Positions 1 through 11,305 of a stretch of DNA of 64,000 nucleotides are shown in pieces. Source of the stretch: Sacculina carcini (taxonomy: Eukaryota > Arthropoda > Thecostraca > Sacculinidae); contig OU696578.1 in NCBI GenBank assembly GCA_916048095.2, forward strand, positions 3,888,906-3,952,905, in the 5' to 3' direction. A model generated the notes under the pieces. That model had not been told where the DNA came from. It saw only the letters and a program-made list of their open reading frames with translations, and ran no database searches. Made by a program: the position numbers and the translations under genes. Within the stretch, counting starts at the first letter, position 1. Each line of letters starts with the position of its first letter.

Positions 1-252
1 TGCGTGGTCGCAAGTAATAATGCAATGTTCTCTTAGGGCAGCGCTTACATACGATGCCCTTTTCATTTCATCATTACAGTTCACTTGCGTACCATCTCAC
101 ATTGAAGTCTCCAATTACGGTTTTTGGTGTAATTAAGCAGGCGGTATTTGAAGTCTAATTAATTAAACTGGATGCAAATTCTTAGAATTGTTTTCCCTCT
201 CATCCCTCCTCTAATCTAGCAAAACAGATTAGTTTTTTGAAATTTTATTGTA

Positions 253-613
253 ATGACGAGTTAGGCACTCTCATATAAAGCTGTAACATGAAAACTTAGA
301 CACATTGTAAAGTACATCAGTACATATCATGTAATTATTATCTCAATTCATTTTGAAGCGTAGGTACAATCTCATATATCTACCAGGCGATCGCCGATAG
401 GAGCTTGCTCCTATCGGCGATAGGAGCAAGCTCGATAGGAGCAAGCACTGATTATCGCCGATAGGAACTTGCTCCATAACATCTGCATTTGTGTAGATTC
501 TTAGAGCGTCGATGTTGCAAGTACTGATCATTTCTGGATGACAAACGTGCCAGTAGTTGATAATGGTGTCCATATTGATAGATATTACCCATTCAGGTGT
601 CATTCAGGATGAG
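253..613 (+). repeat. U1-gene 5' flank repeat, copy 1
   Basis: This stretch matches 24252-24560 closely and matches the reverse complement of about 12822-13065. In the 24 kb copy it leads into a full-length U1 snRNA, so it is conserved DNA 5' of U1. It resumes at 1644-1721 after a LINE insertion. A pol II snRNA promoter (PSE) could lie within it, but I cannot point to a species-specific motif. Nothing in it codes for protein. Confidence 0.75.
386..478. repeat. local palindromic expansion of a GATAGGAGC motif
   Basis: The motif CGCCGATAGGAGC and its complement GCTCCTATCGGCG alternate here, forming a near-perfect hairpin followed by further partial copies. The homologous positions at 24 kb and 13 kb contain one simple short sequence, so the expansion is specific to this copy. 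Confidence 0.75.
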
Positions 614-1643
614 TTCATTCTTATTCTTCCTCCTCGCTCACCTCTTATCCTATCATCCACAGTTCGCAGGCTCGGACTTATTTTTGACTCATCTCTCTCT
701 TCCTCCGACAACATCCTCTCTGTCGCCCGCACTTGTCGTCTTATCTTGAGATCCCTCTATCCTATACGCTCATATCTCGACAGACCTTCCGCAATCAAAC
801 TTATTCACTCTCATGTATTCTCTAGACTTGACTATTGTAATTCTTTGTACATCCATGCTCCTCGTCGTTCTCTTAAAACCCTACAACGCGTTATTAATCA
901 ATCTTGTCGTTTTGTCCTTCATCCTGTTCCTTGTCGTCACACTTATCCATTTCTTTTTCAATTTCGCTGGCTCCCTATTATTCCACGTATACACTTTCGC
1001 CTGTGCTGTCTGATATATAAGCTTCTCCACGATCCTCATCAGCCATCTTATCTCCGCTTTCTCCTCACTCCTTCCCGAATTCCTCTTCCCCTTGTATGCC
1101 CTCGTGCTGTAAATCTCGTGCTCGTGCTGAATCTCCTTGGTCCTCAAAATCATTCATTTTTTCCGCCCCTCGCCTTTACAATTTCATCCCAGTTCACATT
1201 ACTTCTTATCTTTCCTACAATTCTTTCCGCTCTAAGCTCTCCAAACACTTTTTTGACCTCTCTTTTGACCCAGTCTCCCACACTCTCACACCTTTTGCAT
1301 CACTATAACATGTTACTTTAGCCTGTTCATAATCGTATTCCTTCTCTCATTTGCATGCTCACTATATCTACGCTATGACTATATTCTCCCGAGCTGTGTT
1401 TGCTGTGTTGTGTTGTCATTATGTTTCAGTCGTGTTGTCTTGTCCGTCCTGTCCGTCTGCTTTGTATGTTTTGCCCATATTTTGTCTCTATATTTATTGT
1501 CATTTATTGCATATTTGTAGTTTACTTCTTTTGCATCTGTCCTGTTATTTGTATTCCGTGTTCCCAACTGTTATAATCGTGTCGCGCCCGAGCCCTTCGG
1601 TGCGCTATAACAAATACATGTTGTTGTTGTTGTTATTGTTGTT
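614..1643 (+). mobile_element. 5'-truncated CR1/L2-like LINE inserted in U1 flank
   Basis: The reading frame from about 614 to 1310 encodes the C-terminal part of a non-LTR reverse transcriptase, with the typical block SRLDYCNSL followed by LKTLQRVINQSCRFV and a terminal APRLYNFIP-like motif. A frameshift near 1100 moves the tail into another frame. The 3' end is a (TTG)n microsatellite at about 1618-1645, a usual tail for this group. The uninterrupted sequence at 24552-24580 shows the empty site; a short duplication TGAG flanks the insert (610-613 and 1643-1646). It lacks the endonuclease and catalytic RT core, so it is a dead copy. Confidence 0.8.
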
Positions 1644-1721
1644 GAGTAAGTGAAAAAGATGTGAAATAGCAAAATGAAGTTGACAAACTGGTCGAGCGAG
1701 TCACAGCGACGGCCATCAAGC

Positions 1722-1853
1722 ATACTTACCTGGTTCAGGGGATATCGTGATCATGAAGGCGGTTCCCCCAGGACGAGGCCTCTCCATTGCACTTCGGTTG
1801 GGTTGACTCATGCGATTACCCCAAATGTGGGTGACTAGGGAGTATAATTATTG
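1722..1853 (+). pseudogene. U1 snRNA, 3'-truncated copy
   Basis: It begins with ATACTTACCTGG, the 5' splice-site recognition end of U1, and keeps the stem-loop I-III region with CCCCAAATGTGGG and the Sm-site region (TATAATTATTG). Stem-loop IV is missing: similarity to the full copy at 24641 stops just after the Sm site, where sequence assigned to an R2-like LINE begins. It also carries base changes (for example GACTAGGGAG versus AACTCGGGAG), so it is most likely a pseudogene. Confidence 0.88.
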
Positions 1854-2129
1854 TTATGATGAATGGTCCTGAAGGCGACTCGAGTGCGCGACGTGCGCGT
1901 GGCGTAGTCGCCTCCTTGACGCATTCGGCACCCGTTGAGGTACTCCACCAGCTATTGTGTGGTGGGCTCCGACTGCACCCTGCCGGCCACGACATGCCGC
2001 AGCTGATCGAGTGCCAGGGTCGCTACACGAACGTCTTTGCAGTGCAATAGCTGCAGCGATGACGAGATAAACTAGATGTCCGCCTATTGACACAGATCAC
2101 TCAGCCCAATGCCGCGACAAGAAGTAGAG

Positions 2130-2311
2130 TGTAGAACAAAGGGTAAATACAGATCGACAGGATGTTGCGGCAGAGAGGCCTGAACAAACAGAGGCAGATC
2201 ATGGCGTGTGCGGTGAAGTGCCATTGCGAAGATCCGAGAGAATCCGCCAAATGTCTAGTAGAAATAGAGTTGGTCATTTGTGTGATTGTGCCAATCAGGA
2301 GGAGGTGTAAG

Positions 2312-2396
<85 letters not shown>

Positions 2397-2785
2397 CATC
2401 TGTATGTGTTTAGTATTTGCCGACTTTCAGTTCTGCGCGGTGTTTGATTAATATGTGGACGTTCGGGTGCGTTTTGTGTGTATGTGCGTGTATGTGTGTG
2501 TTTGAACAATATGCTGCCGCTGAGTCGGAGGAGCGGCGCTGGAGCGAGCCGGGACTTGGCAGGGAAGAGGCCGTGCTTGCAGGGGCGTGTGGCGGTGTGT
2601 TGTTTTTCGGCAGTGGGTCTGGCGCAGTGAGCGGATTATGTGGTGTTATGTGTGCGAGAGAGTTCTGTGTGTTAGAGTTTTGCGCGTGAGAGTGCCCTTG
2701 TGAATCAATCTGTATTTTCGTGACATTCGTGTATTTTTATCTGAAATACATCTTAACTACTGTTTTGCTCGGCCTGTTCCCTACA
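2130..2785. mobile_element. probable solo LTR inserted in the R2-like LINE
   Basis: This 656 bp block is absent from the related LINE copy at 28251-28497, where the flanking bases are continuous. It starts TGTAG and ends CTACA, the short inverted ends expected of an LTR. It is flanked by TAGAG and GAGAG, an imperfect 5 bp target duplication. No coding capacity is evident. Family unknown; a non-LTR origin cannot be excluded. Confidence 0.6.
2312..2384. repeat. (GT)n microsatellite
   Basis: An almost pure GT dinucleotide tract inside the probable solo LTR. It produces spurious Cys-Val frames on one strand and Thr-His frames on the other. Confidence 0.97.
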
Positions 2786-2893
2786 GAGAGAAAGTATAGT
2801 GAAGAGTAGAGCGAGACGGAAGATTGAGCAAGCCCTTCACCTTCCACAGGATTTCTTGTTGTATTCGGCTAAGGCTTGCTTTAGTGAGGAGAC

Positions 2894-3867
2894 CTAAACG
2901 AAGAGAGTGAGTAAGAATAGGAGTGATAAAAGAGCGAAGGGAGTCAAGTTTTTGCCAGGGAGCAAGAGCAGAATGCAGCTAAGATTAGCTTTTCGGCGAA
3001 CATCGGACATGAGCTGATCCATATCGGCGTGCAGGAAAGACCTGCCCTGCCCCTCCGCCTCGAGTGAGGGCAGAGGCACGCCATTGAGGACAGCTGGAGT
3101 GCTGAGAGGCGCGACAGGTGACAATACTGCGCATTTGCTGGCGTTGATGGAGAGACCAGCCCACGCGCAGATATCGTGCACCTGAGACAGTGCCAGAGAG
3201 TGCTGAGACTCGCTTTGACAGATGAGAGCGACGTCATCAGTAAAGGCGAGATGTTCGAAGACTGCCTCGGTCAAGCTCCGCTGCAGTGGCTCCATTGCGA
3301 AAGCAAAGATAATACCACTGAGCGGGATCCCTTTCTGACACCTCCAATTTGTGGAATGGGAACCGATACACCTCGCTGTTTGGTGAGTGTGGTGGTGCTG
3401 TTTTTGTATATGTCTGTGATGATTGAAAGTGTGTCTGTGGGGACACCCAGCACGCTGAGTGTCTCCGACAAGACTGTGTGTGATACTGAGCCGAATGCGT
3501 TTTTGATATAAAAAACGAGATGTGTGTCGGTGCGTTGGATTTCCGAGCCATGGCGATGACAGACTGTACCATGAAGTTGTGTTCCAGCACGCAATCGAAG
3601 GGACGGAAATCTTTTAGGGAGTGTGTGAGAATGTTGTGTGTTTCGGCCCAGTGTGAGAGGCTATCGGCCTAAATACCCGCGTAGAGCTTGGCTATTGTGT
3701 TGCCGAGAGCGATCGGTCGCCAGCTCTTGAGGATCACCACCCTTGTGTATAAGGATGATTCGGGAAGACTTCCACGCGGTGGGAGTCCTCCCAGTCAGTT
3801 GCCATGCATTGAACATGGCTGTGAGGATTGATCTTACACAATTCTTACACACACGAGGAGGATACAC
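2894..3867 (-). pseudogene. reverse transcriptase remnant of the R2-like LINE
   Basis: Three minus-strand frames carry the protein in pieces: 3661-3867 (fingers region with IILIHKGGDP), about 3271-3560 (IKNAFGSVSHTVL, palm) and 2894-3295 (AFTDDVALIC catalytic box, then GLSINASKCAVL). Frame changes occur near 3660, 3530 and 3290, and a stop follows the fingers region. The intact family protein would also carry zinc fingers upstream and a restriction-like endonuclease downstream; the sequence at 1860-2110 probably represents that C-terminal part. The gene cannot make a complete enzyme. Confidence 0.75.
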
Positions 3868-3905
3868 TTTGATCTTAGATTGAGGCCGAGAAGCGATACA
3901 GGTTT

Positions 3906-4667
3906 TTGTATCTGGATTTAACTTATCAGATCAATGACATGCATTACTGGGTGTCAAGTGTCTTACCAATACCATATCTATCATAATCTTTACCAATCCA
4001 TACCAATATCAACTCAGCATACACTTGTAATATTGATGAAATAAATTTATAGCGATAAATTCACTATGCGTATTTTAACAGAAAATAAAACGTGAACTTC
4101 ACGTACGTCGAACGTCGTTATAAACGATTTGCACTCTTTCGACTATAGCAAATAGATAACTTGAATTCAGAACATTTATAACCAAAATACATCGGTATGT
4201 GGCTTAATAGACCCTAAAATGTAAAGACATTTTTGTTCTGCTTAAAAATGTGAAGAGAAATAACCAAATAATTTAATTTAAATAAGAGCATTTTAAAATA
4301 TATTAACACAAAGTGTAGCTTAGCAACATTGAGAGCAGGTACGACCACACTCGATGGAACCGTAAATAAAAAAACTTACTGAACACAGAGCTCATCAATG
4401 AGACCTCGCATAAAAGCTTGACATGAAACACTCGTACCGTATATTCAGACTACATAAGCACTGAACAAGTTGAATAATTGAATTGAAATATGAGATATGT
4501 TGAAGAAATGCATAATGAAATTCAAAAGCCGCCAAAAATATGATGACAAATATATTCTACATGGATACAAACCCAAAAACAAGGTCCTGTGGTTTGCTTC
4601 AAGCTATCCAGAGGAAACAAATGTTCACAATGTAAGTTGGAGACACAATGTCTACGTTATTCAAACC
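3906..4667. other. no feature recognised
   Basis: AT-rich DNA with no convincing reading frame, RNA gene or repeat that I can relate to other parts of the window. Confidence 0.5.
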
Positions 4668-6396
4668 AACGCCACCTAGATACAGGCCCTTTCACGAAAG
4701 TATGACGTCATCCAGCAATGGCCATTGACTGGTACGGGCGATACGCGCTGTTATTAGAACTTGTGTGTTAGTGCGGGTATTTGACTGGCATTCCGGCTCA
4801 ACTAACTTGATAAATCATGTGACCAACACAAAAAGCTTCAAATACAATTGCAAATGTAATAACTGAATATATTTAAAACAACATAGGCACATCACAGGCA
4901 TACAACAGCTACACACGAGACAACGTAGTCAGTTTAGGTTTCAAATTTTTGGCACAAATACATGGATTTCGATCGGAGCAATAATTATTAAGAAGAGCAA
5001 TCACACTCGCCCACACAATTTTTTCTACAACTGAATCTAGGTTATGGTTGTTAACGCAATGCGAGGTATTAAACATGATTCCGTGGTCATTGAGCTGTTG
5101 CAAAATATGAAAAAGGGCAATTTCCCTTTGCCTACCTACAGTCGAAAACTCCCTAAAGTCAAAACATTTTTAACAGTTAAATAAGAAAACAAGACTATAT
5201 TAACAACGGTATCAATTGGATAAAATAAACATCCTATATCTATACCGTTAACATAGGAAAAACGTTCTGGTGATATTGGTTCATTTTTTGTAGTTAATAT
5301 AGTTTTACATGAATCACACTGTTGTTTTTTTGCAATAGAACACTAGCAATAACCGGCTACATAAACAATGACAGGGAGATATTTATAACAATTTTCGATG
5401 TCTGCACTACAAATATATATGATAAAACATTCGGCTGCCTGTATTAATCTATCCGGATGGTATTCTGGTGAGCATCGAATAGGAATGCAGCATAGGAATT
5501 CGAAATCGACTTGCGGTACGGTTATATCACTGTAGTGAGATTCGTTTTAGTATATATGGGCTTAAGCGTCTTGTGTTGTATTTGCTAGCTAGGAATTCTG
5601 TCTAGTGTTCGCAAGGTGCTGATTGCACAGTGTTGTGTTCGCATGGTGCTGACGAGGATTGAAGATATCACGTGGAGGATATCGAGTGTTCTGTGGGTGA
5701 ATGGTGCGGTCTTGTGAGACAGTCATACCCCACGCGCGTTTCACTTTAAGTACACGTGTATCTGTTTCTATGTGCGTCCTGTAGTTTAGTGAATTTTGGC
5801 GTTCACATCCCCATGAATAATTTCAGTAATAACTAGGGTTTTCAAAAAGTAACCTAAAAATAGAAAAAAGTATACCTATTTTCATGAAAAGGTAACCTTA
5901 AATATCCTTGTAAGTAGCGTTCTGAGTGCATATAAGGATGTTGTTCATATTCTGCCAGTGATGACTCTCAAAGGAGAAACACTGTATACTTATGTTCGTA
6001 AGGATGTTCGTTGGATTAGAGTCTCGGAGTCAAAGTGATTTGCGTTATTTCTTATAACCATTCTGATAATCTTGCAGTGCGATGTCCACCTATGTCCAGG
6101 ATGATGATGTCCAGAATCATCTGTTTGATGAACACAAAGTGGCTGCACAAATCACACTTGACACGAAATTTGACAAATTCACACTGCATTCTAAACCACA
6201 CTGAAGTGAAAATCACTAAAGACGTCAATTATCACCAAGAATAGCACGCGAGACATCACTAAACACATGAAAACGCTAACCACGTGGGCTCGGTAGCGTG
6301 TAACCGCATTGACTGACAGTTGAAACAATCGCCAGTACACTGCAACGTGGCGATGACGTCATACTTTCGTGAAAGGGCCTGTATCTAGGTGGCGTT
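4668..6396. mobile_element. 1.7 kb non-autonomous DNA element with ~45 bp terminal inverted repeats
   Basis: The left end (4668-4712) and right end (6352-6396) are inverted copies: both contain AACGCCACCTAGATACAGG followed by CCCTTTCACGAAAGTATGACG, then TCATC. No transposase is encoded. Pieces of the same family recur at 12398-12735, and in rearranged form at 36575-36880. The core end may be CAGGCCCTTTCACG, with the CGCCACCTAGATA part an outer repeat. I cannot assign a superfamily. Confidence 0.75.
5495..6083 (+). repeat. interspersed module, copy 1
   Basis: This block lies inside the TIR element and recurs as a reverse complement in two parts at 11732-12172 and 6785-6948 (split by the Gypsy insertion), and in forward orientation at about 27880-28250. 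It includes GCTAGCTAGGAATTCTGTC and TGCATATAAGGATGTTG. The latter is the undisturbed insertion site of the 6949-11731 Gypsy element. No protein is encoded. Confidence 0.8.
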
Positions 6397-6599
6397 GTTC
6401 AAACACACACTTATATACAAGGGAAAGTGGTAGGGCAGCACATAAACATACACAGACACACATGTACACAAATACATGAACGTAACGTAAACATGAGAAA
6501 GACAAGCCAAGCTCTTATAGGTCTAATAGGTCGGACACCACCAGTCTAAGCACAGAGTCTAAACAAAATCATCAAATAGCATGTTTCTTACTGCTGAAA
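6397..6599 (-). repeat. U1-gene 3' flank repeat, inverted
   Basis: The reverse complement of this DNA matches the sequence downstream of the intact U1 copy (24806-24920): CAGCAGTAAGAAACATGC, a TGGTGGTGTCCGACC block and AAGAGCTTGGCTTGTC. It links the U1 unit to the adjacent inverted-repeat element. Confidence 0.7.
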
Positions 6600-6731
6600 T
6601 GGGGTGGAAGCGCGAAGGCATCTACCACGCTAACAAAACTTATACTCCCGAGTTACCCACATTTGGGGTAATCGCAGGGGTCAACCCAACCGAAGTGCAA
6701 TGTAAGGGCCTCGTCCTGGGGGAACCGCCTT
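6600..6731 (-). pseudogene. U1 snRNA fragment, 5'-truncated
   Basis: On the minus strand this reads from AAGGCGGTTCCCCCAGG through CCCCAAATGTGGG, an Sm site (TAAGTTTTGTTAG) and the stem-loop IV sequence ending CACCCCA. About the first 35 nt, including the splice-site pairing end, are missing. It therefore cannot be a working U1. Confidence 0.88.
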
Positions 6732-6784
6732 ATACAATCGGCAATGGACAATCGCCGCCTTAAACAATCGATATACGAGGTGGA

Positions 6785-6948
6785 TTGGCAAACATCGACA
6801 TCGCACTGCAAGATTAACAGAATGGTTATAAGAAATAACGCAAATCACTTTGACTCCGAGACTCTAATCCAACGAACATCCTTACGAACATAAGTATACA
6901 GTGTTTCTCCTTTGAGAGTCATTACTGGCAGAATATGAACAACATCCT
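6785..6948 (-). repeat. interspersed module, copy 2, left part
   Basis: Reverse complement of 5933-6083 plus adjoining sequence. The module is interrupted after 6948 by the Gypsy element and continues at 11732. Confidence 0.8.
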
Positions 6949-7374
6949 TGTGGTGGCGTAGACCACATTGAATTTTAGAGTCAGATGCACGACAACAGTA
7001 TATTCTTATCACAGCCAATAACAGCAAACAATTGCCTGGTGACCGGAATTGTGCCGGGTTATATATGCTCGGTCACATGACCTTTCACACGGTCACGTGA
7101 TCATTCACACGGGTCATACTCACACACACGTTCACACGCAGTCAACAGTACAAGTGCATACACACAGACATACCAGTTAAGTAGACACATACATCCAGAA
7201 CACACACAAGCGGCTGAAGACTAACTACACACAGACATACTATTCACTTGGCATACATACACACCAGACACGCACAAAAACGGGCGAAACGTACACACAC
7301 ACAACATGACACACTAACACACGCTCGGAAACATACAAACGGCGACACACAAACATACAAAGAATGACGCCACA
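6949..7374 (-). repeat. 3' LTR of the CsRn1-type element
   Basis: The 426 bp copy at the 3' (left) side of the minus-strand element. It is rich in ACACAC tracts and contains a repeated CACACGGTCACGTGATC-type block. It pairs with 11306-11731. Confidence 0.92.
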
Positions 7375-7582
7375 ATACTCCGCCGCCTGAGAACGGAGTT
7401 CATACAATGTCAGCCGAGCAATGAAGCGCTACATAGGTCTCATATACCGCATGCGATGACATTCACACATTCATACGTAAAATCAAACCATGTTATTGGA
7501 GCGCATCGAACGTAAACAAACACAATACAATTCATAGTGCGCGAAGAAACAAAGGACGATATATACGTTAAAATTCCTACAT

Positions 7583-9295
7583 TTAAAAATAGACAAACTC
7601 AGGGTGTTGTTTGAAACGCACCTTGCGACCAGACCTGGTGACTGCAGTAGGCGGGCATGTGCGCGGAGCAGGCACAGGTGGTCTTTTGACGTCAACAGCG
7701 GCAGGTCGCTGTTTCACTGGTGCTGTACGTTTTGCATCATGCTCATGCCGGTCGTTGATGTACGCCGGTTTCAGACGGTCAACAGATACGGTGTCATGCC
7801 GCCCGCTTGGTTTCTCCATCACAAACAACTTCTCTGATCGCGACACCACTCTGAAGGGTCCTTGGTACGGAGCCTCCAGGGGGCGTCTCACTCTGTCCAC
7901 TCTCACCCATACATATTTGCACGTCTGCAAGTTTTTGGGTAGGTATACTTGAGGTTGAGAATGGTGAGAACCGGCAGATGAGGAATGGAAGTCGATTTGT
8001 TGCAATGTGTTGGAGAGCTTCTGAATGAACTCATGCTGAATATGCGGTTGTGATGAGTTGAGACAAATGCGAGGAAAGAGGAGACTGGAACCTGTGATGG
8101 CCGTAAATGGTGAGTATCCACTGTCATTTGGGATGGCACGGAGTCCTAGCAAATCAACAGGGAGACTGCGAATCCAATCTTGTCCTCGTGCAATGAGTGC
8201 CGCTTTCAGCGTGCGATGAGCTCGCTCTATTAAGCCATTCGCAGACGGTCTATAGGCTGTTGTGCGGAGTCGATGAAAGCCTATAATTTTAGATAATTCG
8301 TCAAACAATGCAGACTCAAATTGGGTGCCGCGATCTGTCACAACATACAGAGGAACACCAAATCGGCTGATCCACGTTTCCATGAACGCGGCTGCAATCG
8401 TTGTAGAATTGATGTCTGAAATCGGAGTAGCTTCCAGCCAACGCGTGGCGCGATCAATACATGTGAACAAGTATCTGCATGGTGAAGTGTACAGTTAACC
8501 GTGAGGTGTTGACACTGGTAAGGGACCGACAATGTCAATGTGCACTGTTTCGAACCTGCTCGATGGTAGACCGAAATCTTGCAGCTTGGTCTTGGTATGC
8601 CTGTGCACTTTTGATTGTTGACACTGAGTGCACGATTTGACCCATTCCCGAATATCGTGGTCCATACCAGGCCAAAAGTAACGGGACTTGATCAGTCGCA
8701 GACTTGCTTTGGTACCTGGATGAGCGAGTTGGTGAAATTGTACGAACAATGCTTTTCGGCATGATTGAGGTACGTACGGACGAGGATGAAGTGTGGACAT
8801 CTCACAGAGTATTTTCTTGTTATCACCGAGAGGCTGAGCTCGCAGGCGATCAGCATAACCTGATATTTCAGGATCGTCCACCTGTTGTGCGGCAATACCA
8901 ACGAGATCAAATGCATCCACTTCAATGCTATTGACAGCGCGCGAGAGGCAATCTGCCACGATGTTGTCGCCACCGCGTATGTACTGAACATCTCGAATAT
9001 ACTCAGTGATGATGGTCCAGTGCCGCTGCTGTCGATCTGATTTGGCAGGACGAGGGCTGTGAAATGCAGAGACGAGCGGCTTGTGATCAGTGAATAAAAT
9101 CACATTTTGACCTTCCAGAAAGTGCCGAAAATGGATAACAGCCAGAAACGCAGCAAGCAGTTCTCTGTCATACACTGAGTACTTTTTCTGTGCGTCGCTG
9201 AGTTTTTTGGAGTAGAATTCTATGGGCACCGGCTCGCCGTCAATCATTTGATGGAGAGCTGCGCCGGCGGCCACAAACGAACAATCAGTTACCAA
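7583..9295 (-). pseudogene. pol: RNase H and integrase of the CsRn1-type element
   Basis: Frame 9295-8495 holds RNase H (VTDCSFVAAGAALHQ, FYSKKLSDAQKKYSVYDREL, LFTDHKPLV) and the integrase zinc-binding region (HPGTKASLRLIKSRYFWPGM, then CTQCQQ). It ends just after HIDIVGPLP, the first catalytic Asp of integrase. Frame 8470-7583 continues with the integrase core: the second Asp in VVTDRGTQF, the Glu in NGLIERAHR, and a C-terminal domain ending VSVDRLKPAY with a TRSGRKVRF tail. The two frames are separated by a stop and a frame change around 8470-8500, and a further stop near 9300 separates RNase H from reverse transcriptase. Domains look well preserved otherwise. Confidence 0.88.
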
Positions 9296-10341
9296 TTGGT
9301 ACTCATGACATTAAGATAGTGGGTGAGCTAGCGTACAGGCGTTCTGCAGAGCAGTCTTCAACTTGTCGAAAGCAATGCTGTGATCTTCCGTCCATGGCAG
9401 CGAAGTTGATTTTGGATGTTGTTTGGCCAGTTCACTCAAAGAAAAAACAATGTCTGCAAATTTGGGTATCATTCTGCGGTAGTACCCCGCCATGCCGAGA
9501 AATCGACGCAACGCAGCGGAATCTTTTGGAATCGGCACGGCTGTTATTGATGACACCTTGTCGGCTGGTGGCTGTATACCGCTGGCAGTAACACTGTATC
9601 CCAGAAAATTCAGTCTAGGCTGATTGAATTCGCATTTTTCCAGCGATAAGCGCAGCTCATTGGCGTGTAACACGCGGAAGACTTGCTCCAAGTGCTGGGC
9701 ATGCTGATGCTCATTCACTGATGCGACCAGAATGTCGTCGAGGTATATGAACACAAATGGTAGGTGACGAAATATAACGTCCATGTACCTTTGAAAAGTA
9801 CAGCCAGCGTTCCGCAGACCAAACGGCAAAAACAAATATTCGTATAACCCGATTGGCGTTATTACAGCGATTTTCTCAATGTCATTTGGCGACATCGGAA
9901 TCTGATGATATGCTCGCATCAGATCCAATCGACTAAAGCAGTTCTTACCATGCAGTTTTGCCGACAAGTCCTGTATTTGCGGAAGGGGGTACCTATCCGG
10001 TACAGTGCAGGCATTCAGTGACCTGTAGTCACCAGTGACTCTCCATTCACCGGGATATTTTTTGCGTCCAGATGGATTGGTGACGCCCATGCCGATTTCG
10101 AGGGTCGGACGATACCGGCGTCCAGGAGATTCTTGAATGTCTCCTTCGCAGCACGCATTTTCTCTGAAGAAAGACGCCGTGCGGACGCGAATGTGGGCGG
10201 TGAACTGCCAGTGTCTATTGTGTGTTGGACGTTATGTAGACGTGATTGTTTCGATAATGGCTGCTGAGGCATGAATACTTGCGAAAATCGTTCAATTAAA
10301 TGATGGATATCAGAAGATAAATGCGAAGAATCATTCACCAC
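9296..10341 (-). pseudogene. pol: reverse transcriptase of the CsRn1-type element
   Basis: The N-terminal part (10341-10070) contains ARRLSSEKMRAAKETF and LDAGIVRPSKSAWASP. The frame then shifts, and 10090-9311 carries the core: GDYRSLNACTVPDRYPLP, FSRLDLMRAYHQIP, LPFGLRNAGCTFQRYMD and the catalytic FIYLDDILVAS. A connection domain with RRFLGMAGYYRRMIPKFAD follows, then a stop near 9311. All three catalytic Asp positions are present; the frame break near 10085 and the terminal stop prevent a single polyprotein. Confidence 0.9.
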
Positions 10342-10413
10342 GTAGATGGATGAATGAGAGGTGGTCTTACCGACTGTTCGCAGTTCTGTTGAAGGGTCGA
10401 TGAAGAGGCACCT

Positions 10414-11271
10414 CTAACAGTCGACCAACAAGCCGAAATTACGCAGAAAGTCATTTCCTAGCAGCGCTTCGGTGACGTCGGCAACCACAAACGTCCAGAG
10501 GTACGAACGACGCAAACCTCGTACAGATATTCTCGTTGTTATTTGGCCATGTAATGTTATTTTCTGGCCCGTCGCTGTACAGATACTGACCGGTGTAGAC
10601 TCCATTGAATGACCTGCTGCTTGCGATTTTTTTATTATTGAGACAGCAGCACCTGTGTCAACAATGAAATTGAGTTTACTGGCTCCCAATTGAGCCAAAA
10701 TTCCGAACAGCGGCTGATTGGATGATGCCATATTGACTGTCATTGTGGTATCAGTCTGATGGGAAGCAGGAGCCGGAGAAGAACGAGATGAGCACTGACC
10801 GTGCTGCTCCAGTTTATTTTTCGGCCACTTGCACCATCGTCTGTGCGGTCTGGAGACATCGCCTCCGACGCTATGTGCGCGGCAAATATTTGTATGTCGT
10901 AAAGACATTGTATGTCGTTTTCGCTGGTACGGCTGCCGATGAGTGTCATCAGGCTCTGAATCTGCTCCATTTTGTTGACGCGTCGAGTTATTTGCCGACT
11001 CGGGCTGGGTGAATAGAGCGATCACTTGAGACCTGAGATCTGAATATGACCGGCTCTGGAGACATTCCTGCGTCAAACGACTAGTAATATATTTAGGCAG
11101 GGCAGACAGAACCTGAGACCATCTGGTTTCATTTGACGTTATGCCAGCTATGATAAACTTGGCTTCAATGCATATAAACCATCCATTCACTGCAGTTTTA
11201 TCAAACCGGGGTGGATCGATGGACGTGTCACATATATGGGATGACATACCTGAAGTCGTAGGACTGTTCAT
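10414..11271 (-). pseudogene. gag and protease of the CsRn1-type element
   Basis: The first in-frame ATG that fits is near 11271 (MNSPTTSGMSS); the open frame extends slightly upstream. The N-terminal half is a short capsid-like Gag (WSQVLSALPKYITSRLTQE). The region expected to hold the CsRn1-style zinc motif is garbled by a local frame shift near 10970-10850. The protease active site LNFIVDTGAAVSII and the motif ALLGNDFLRNFGL are intact. Gag and protease appear joined in one frame. Confidence 0.8.
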
Positions 11272-11284
11272 AGCAGAGGCTGCA

Positions 11285-11302
11285 ATCACGTCGGGGTCAC
11301 CA
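11285..11302 (-). promoter_or_regulatory. primer binding site, tRNA-Trp type
   Basis: The minus strand reads TGGTGACCCCGACGTGAT three bases inside the 5' LTR. It is the exact complement of the conserved metazoan tRNA-Trp 3' end including CCA, as known for CsRn1-group elements. The same 18 bases occur at 44131-44148. Confidence 0.9.
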
Positions 11303-11305
11303 AAA

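Larger units (their letters stand above)
1856..3905 (-). mobile_element. R2/NeSL-like LINE, degenerate, with nested solo LTR
   Basis: Read on the minus strand, the pieces show an R2-clade type reverse transcriptase order: WKSSRIILIHKGGDPQ, a WRPIALGNTIAKLYA-type block, an IKNAFGSVSHTVLSETL block, then AFTDDVALIC with the catalytic DD, and finally a C-terminal region ending near 1856. A second copy of its C-terminal part (LAPWQKLDSLRSF onward) lies at 28251-28497 and confirms that 2075-2129 and 2786-2950 belong together. Several frameshifts and stops make it inactive. The 5' end is missing, with no recognisable boundary beyond about 3905. Clade assignment rests on motif style only. Confidence 0.75.

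Noticed and set aside
2162-2509. Cys-Val and Thr-His rich frames around the GT tract
   Set aside because: Pure microsatellite translations.
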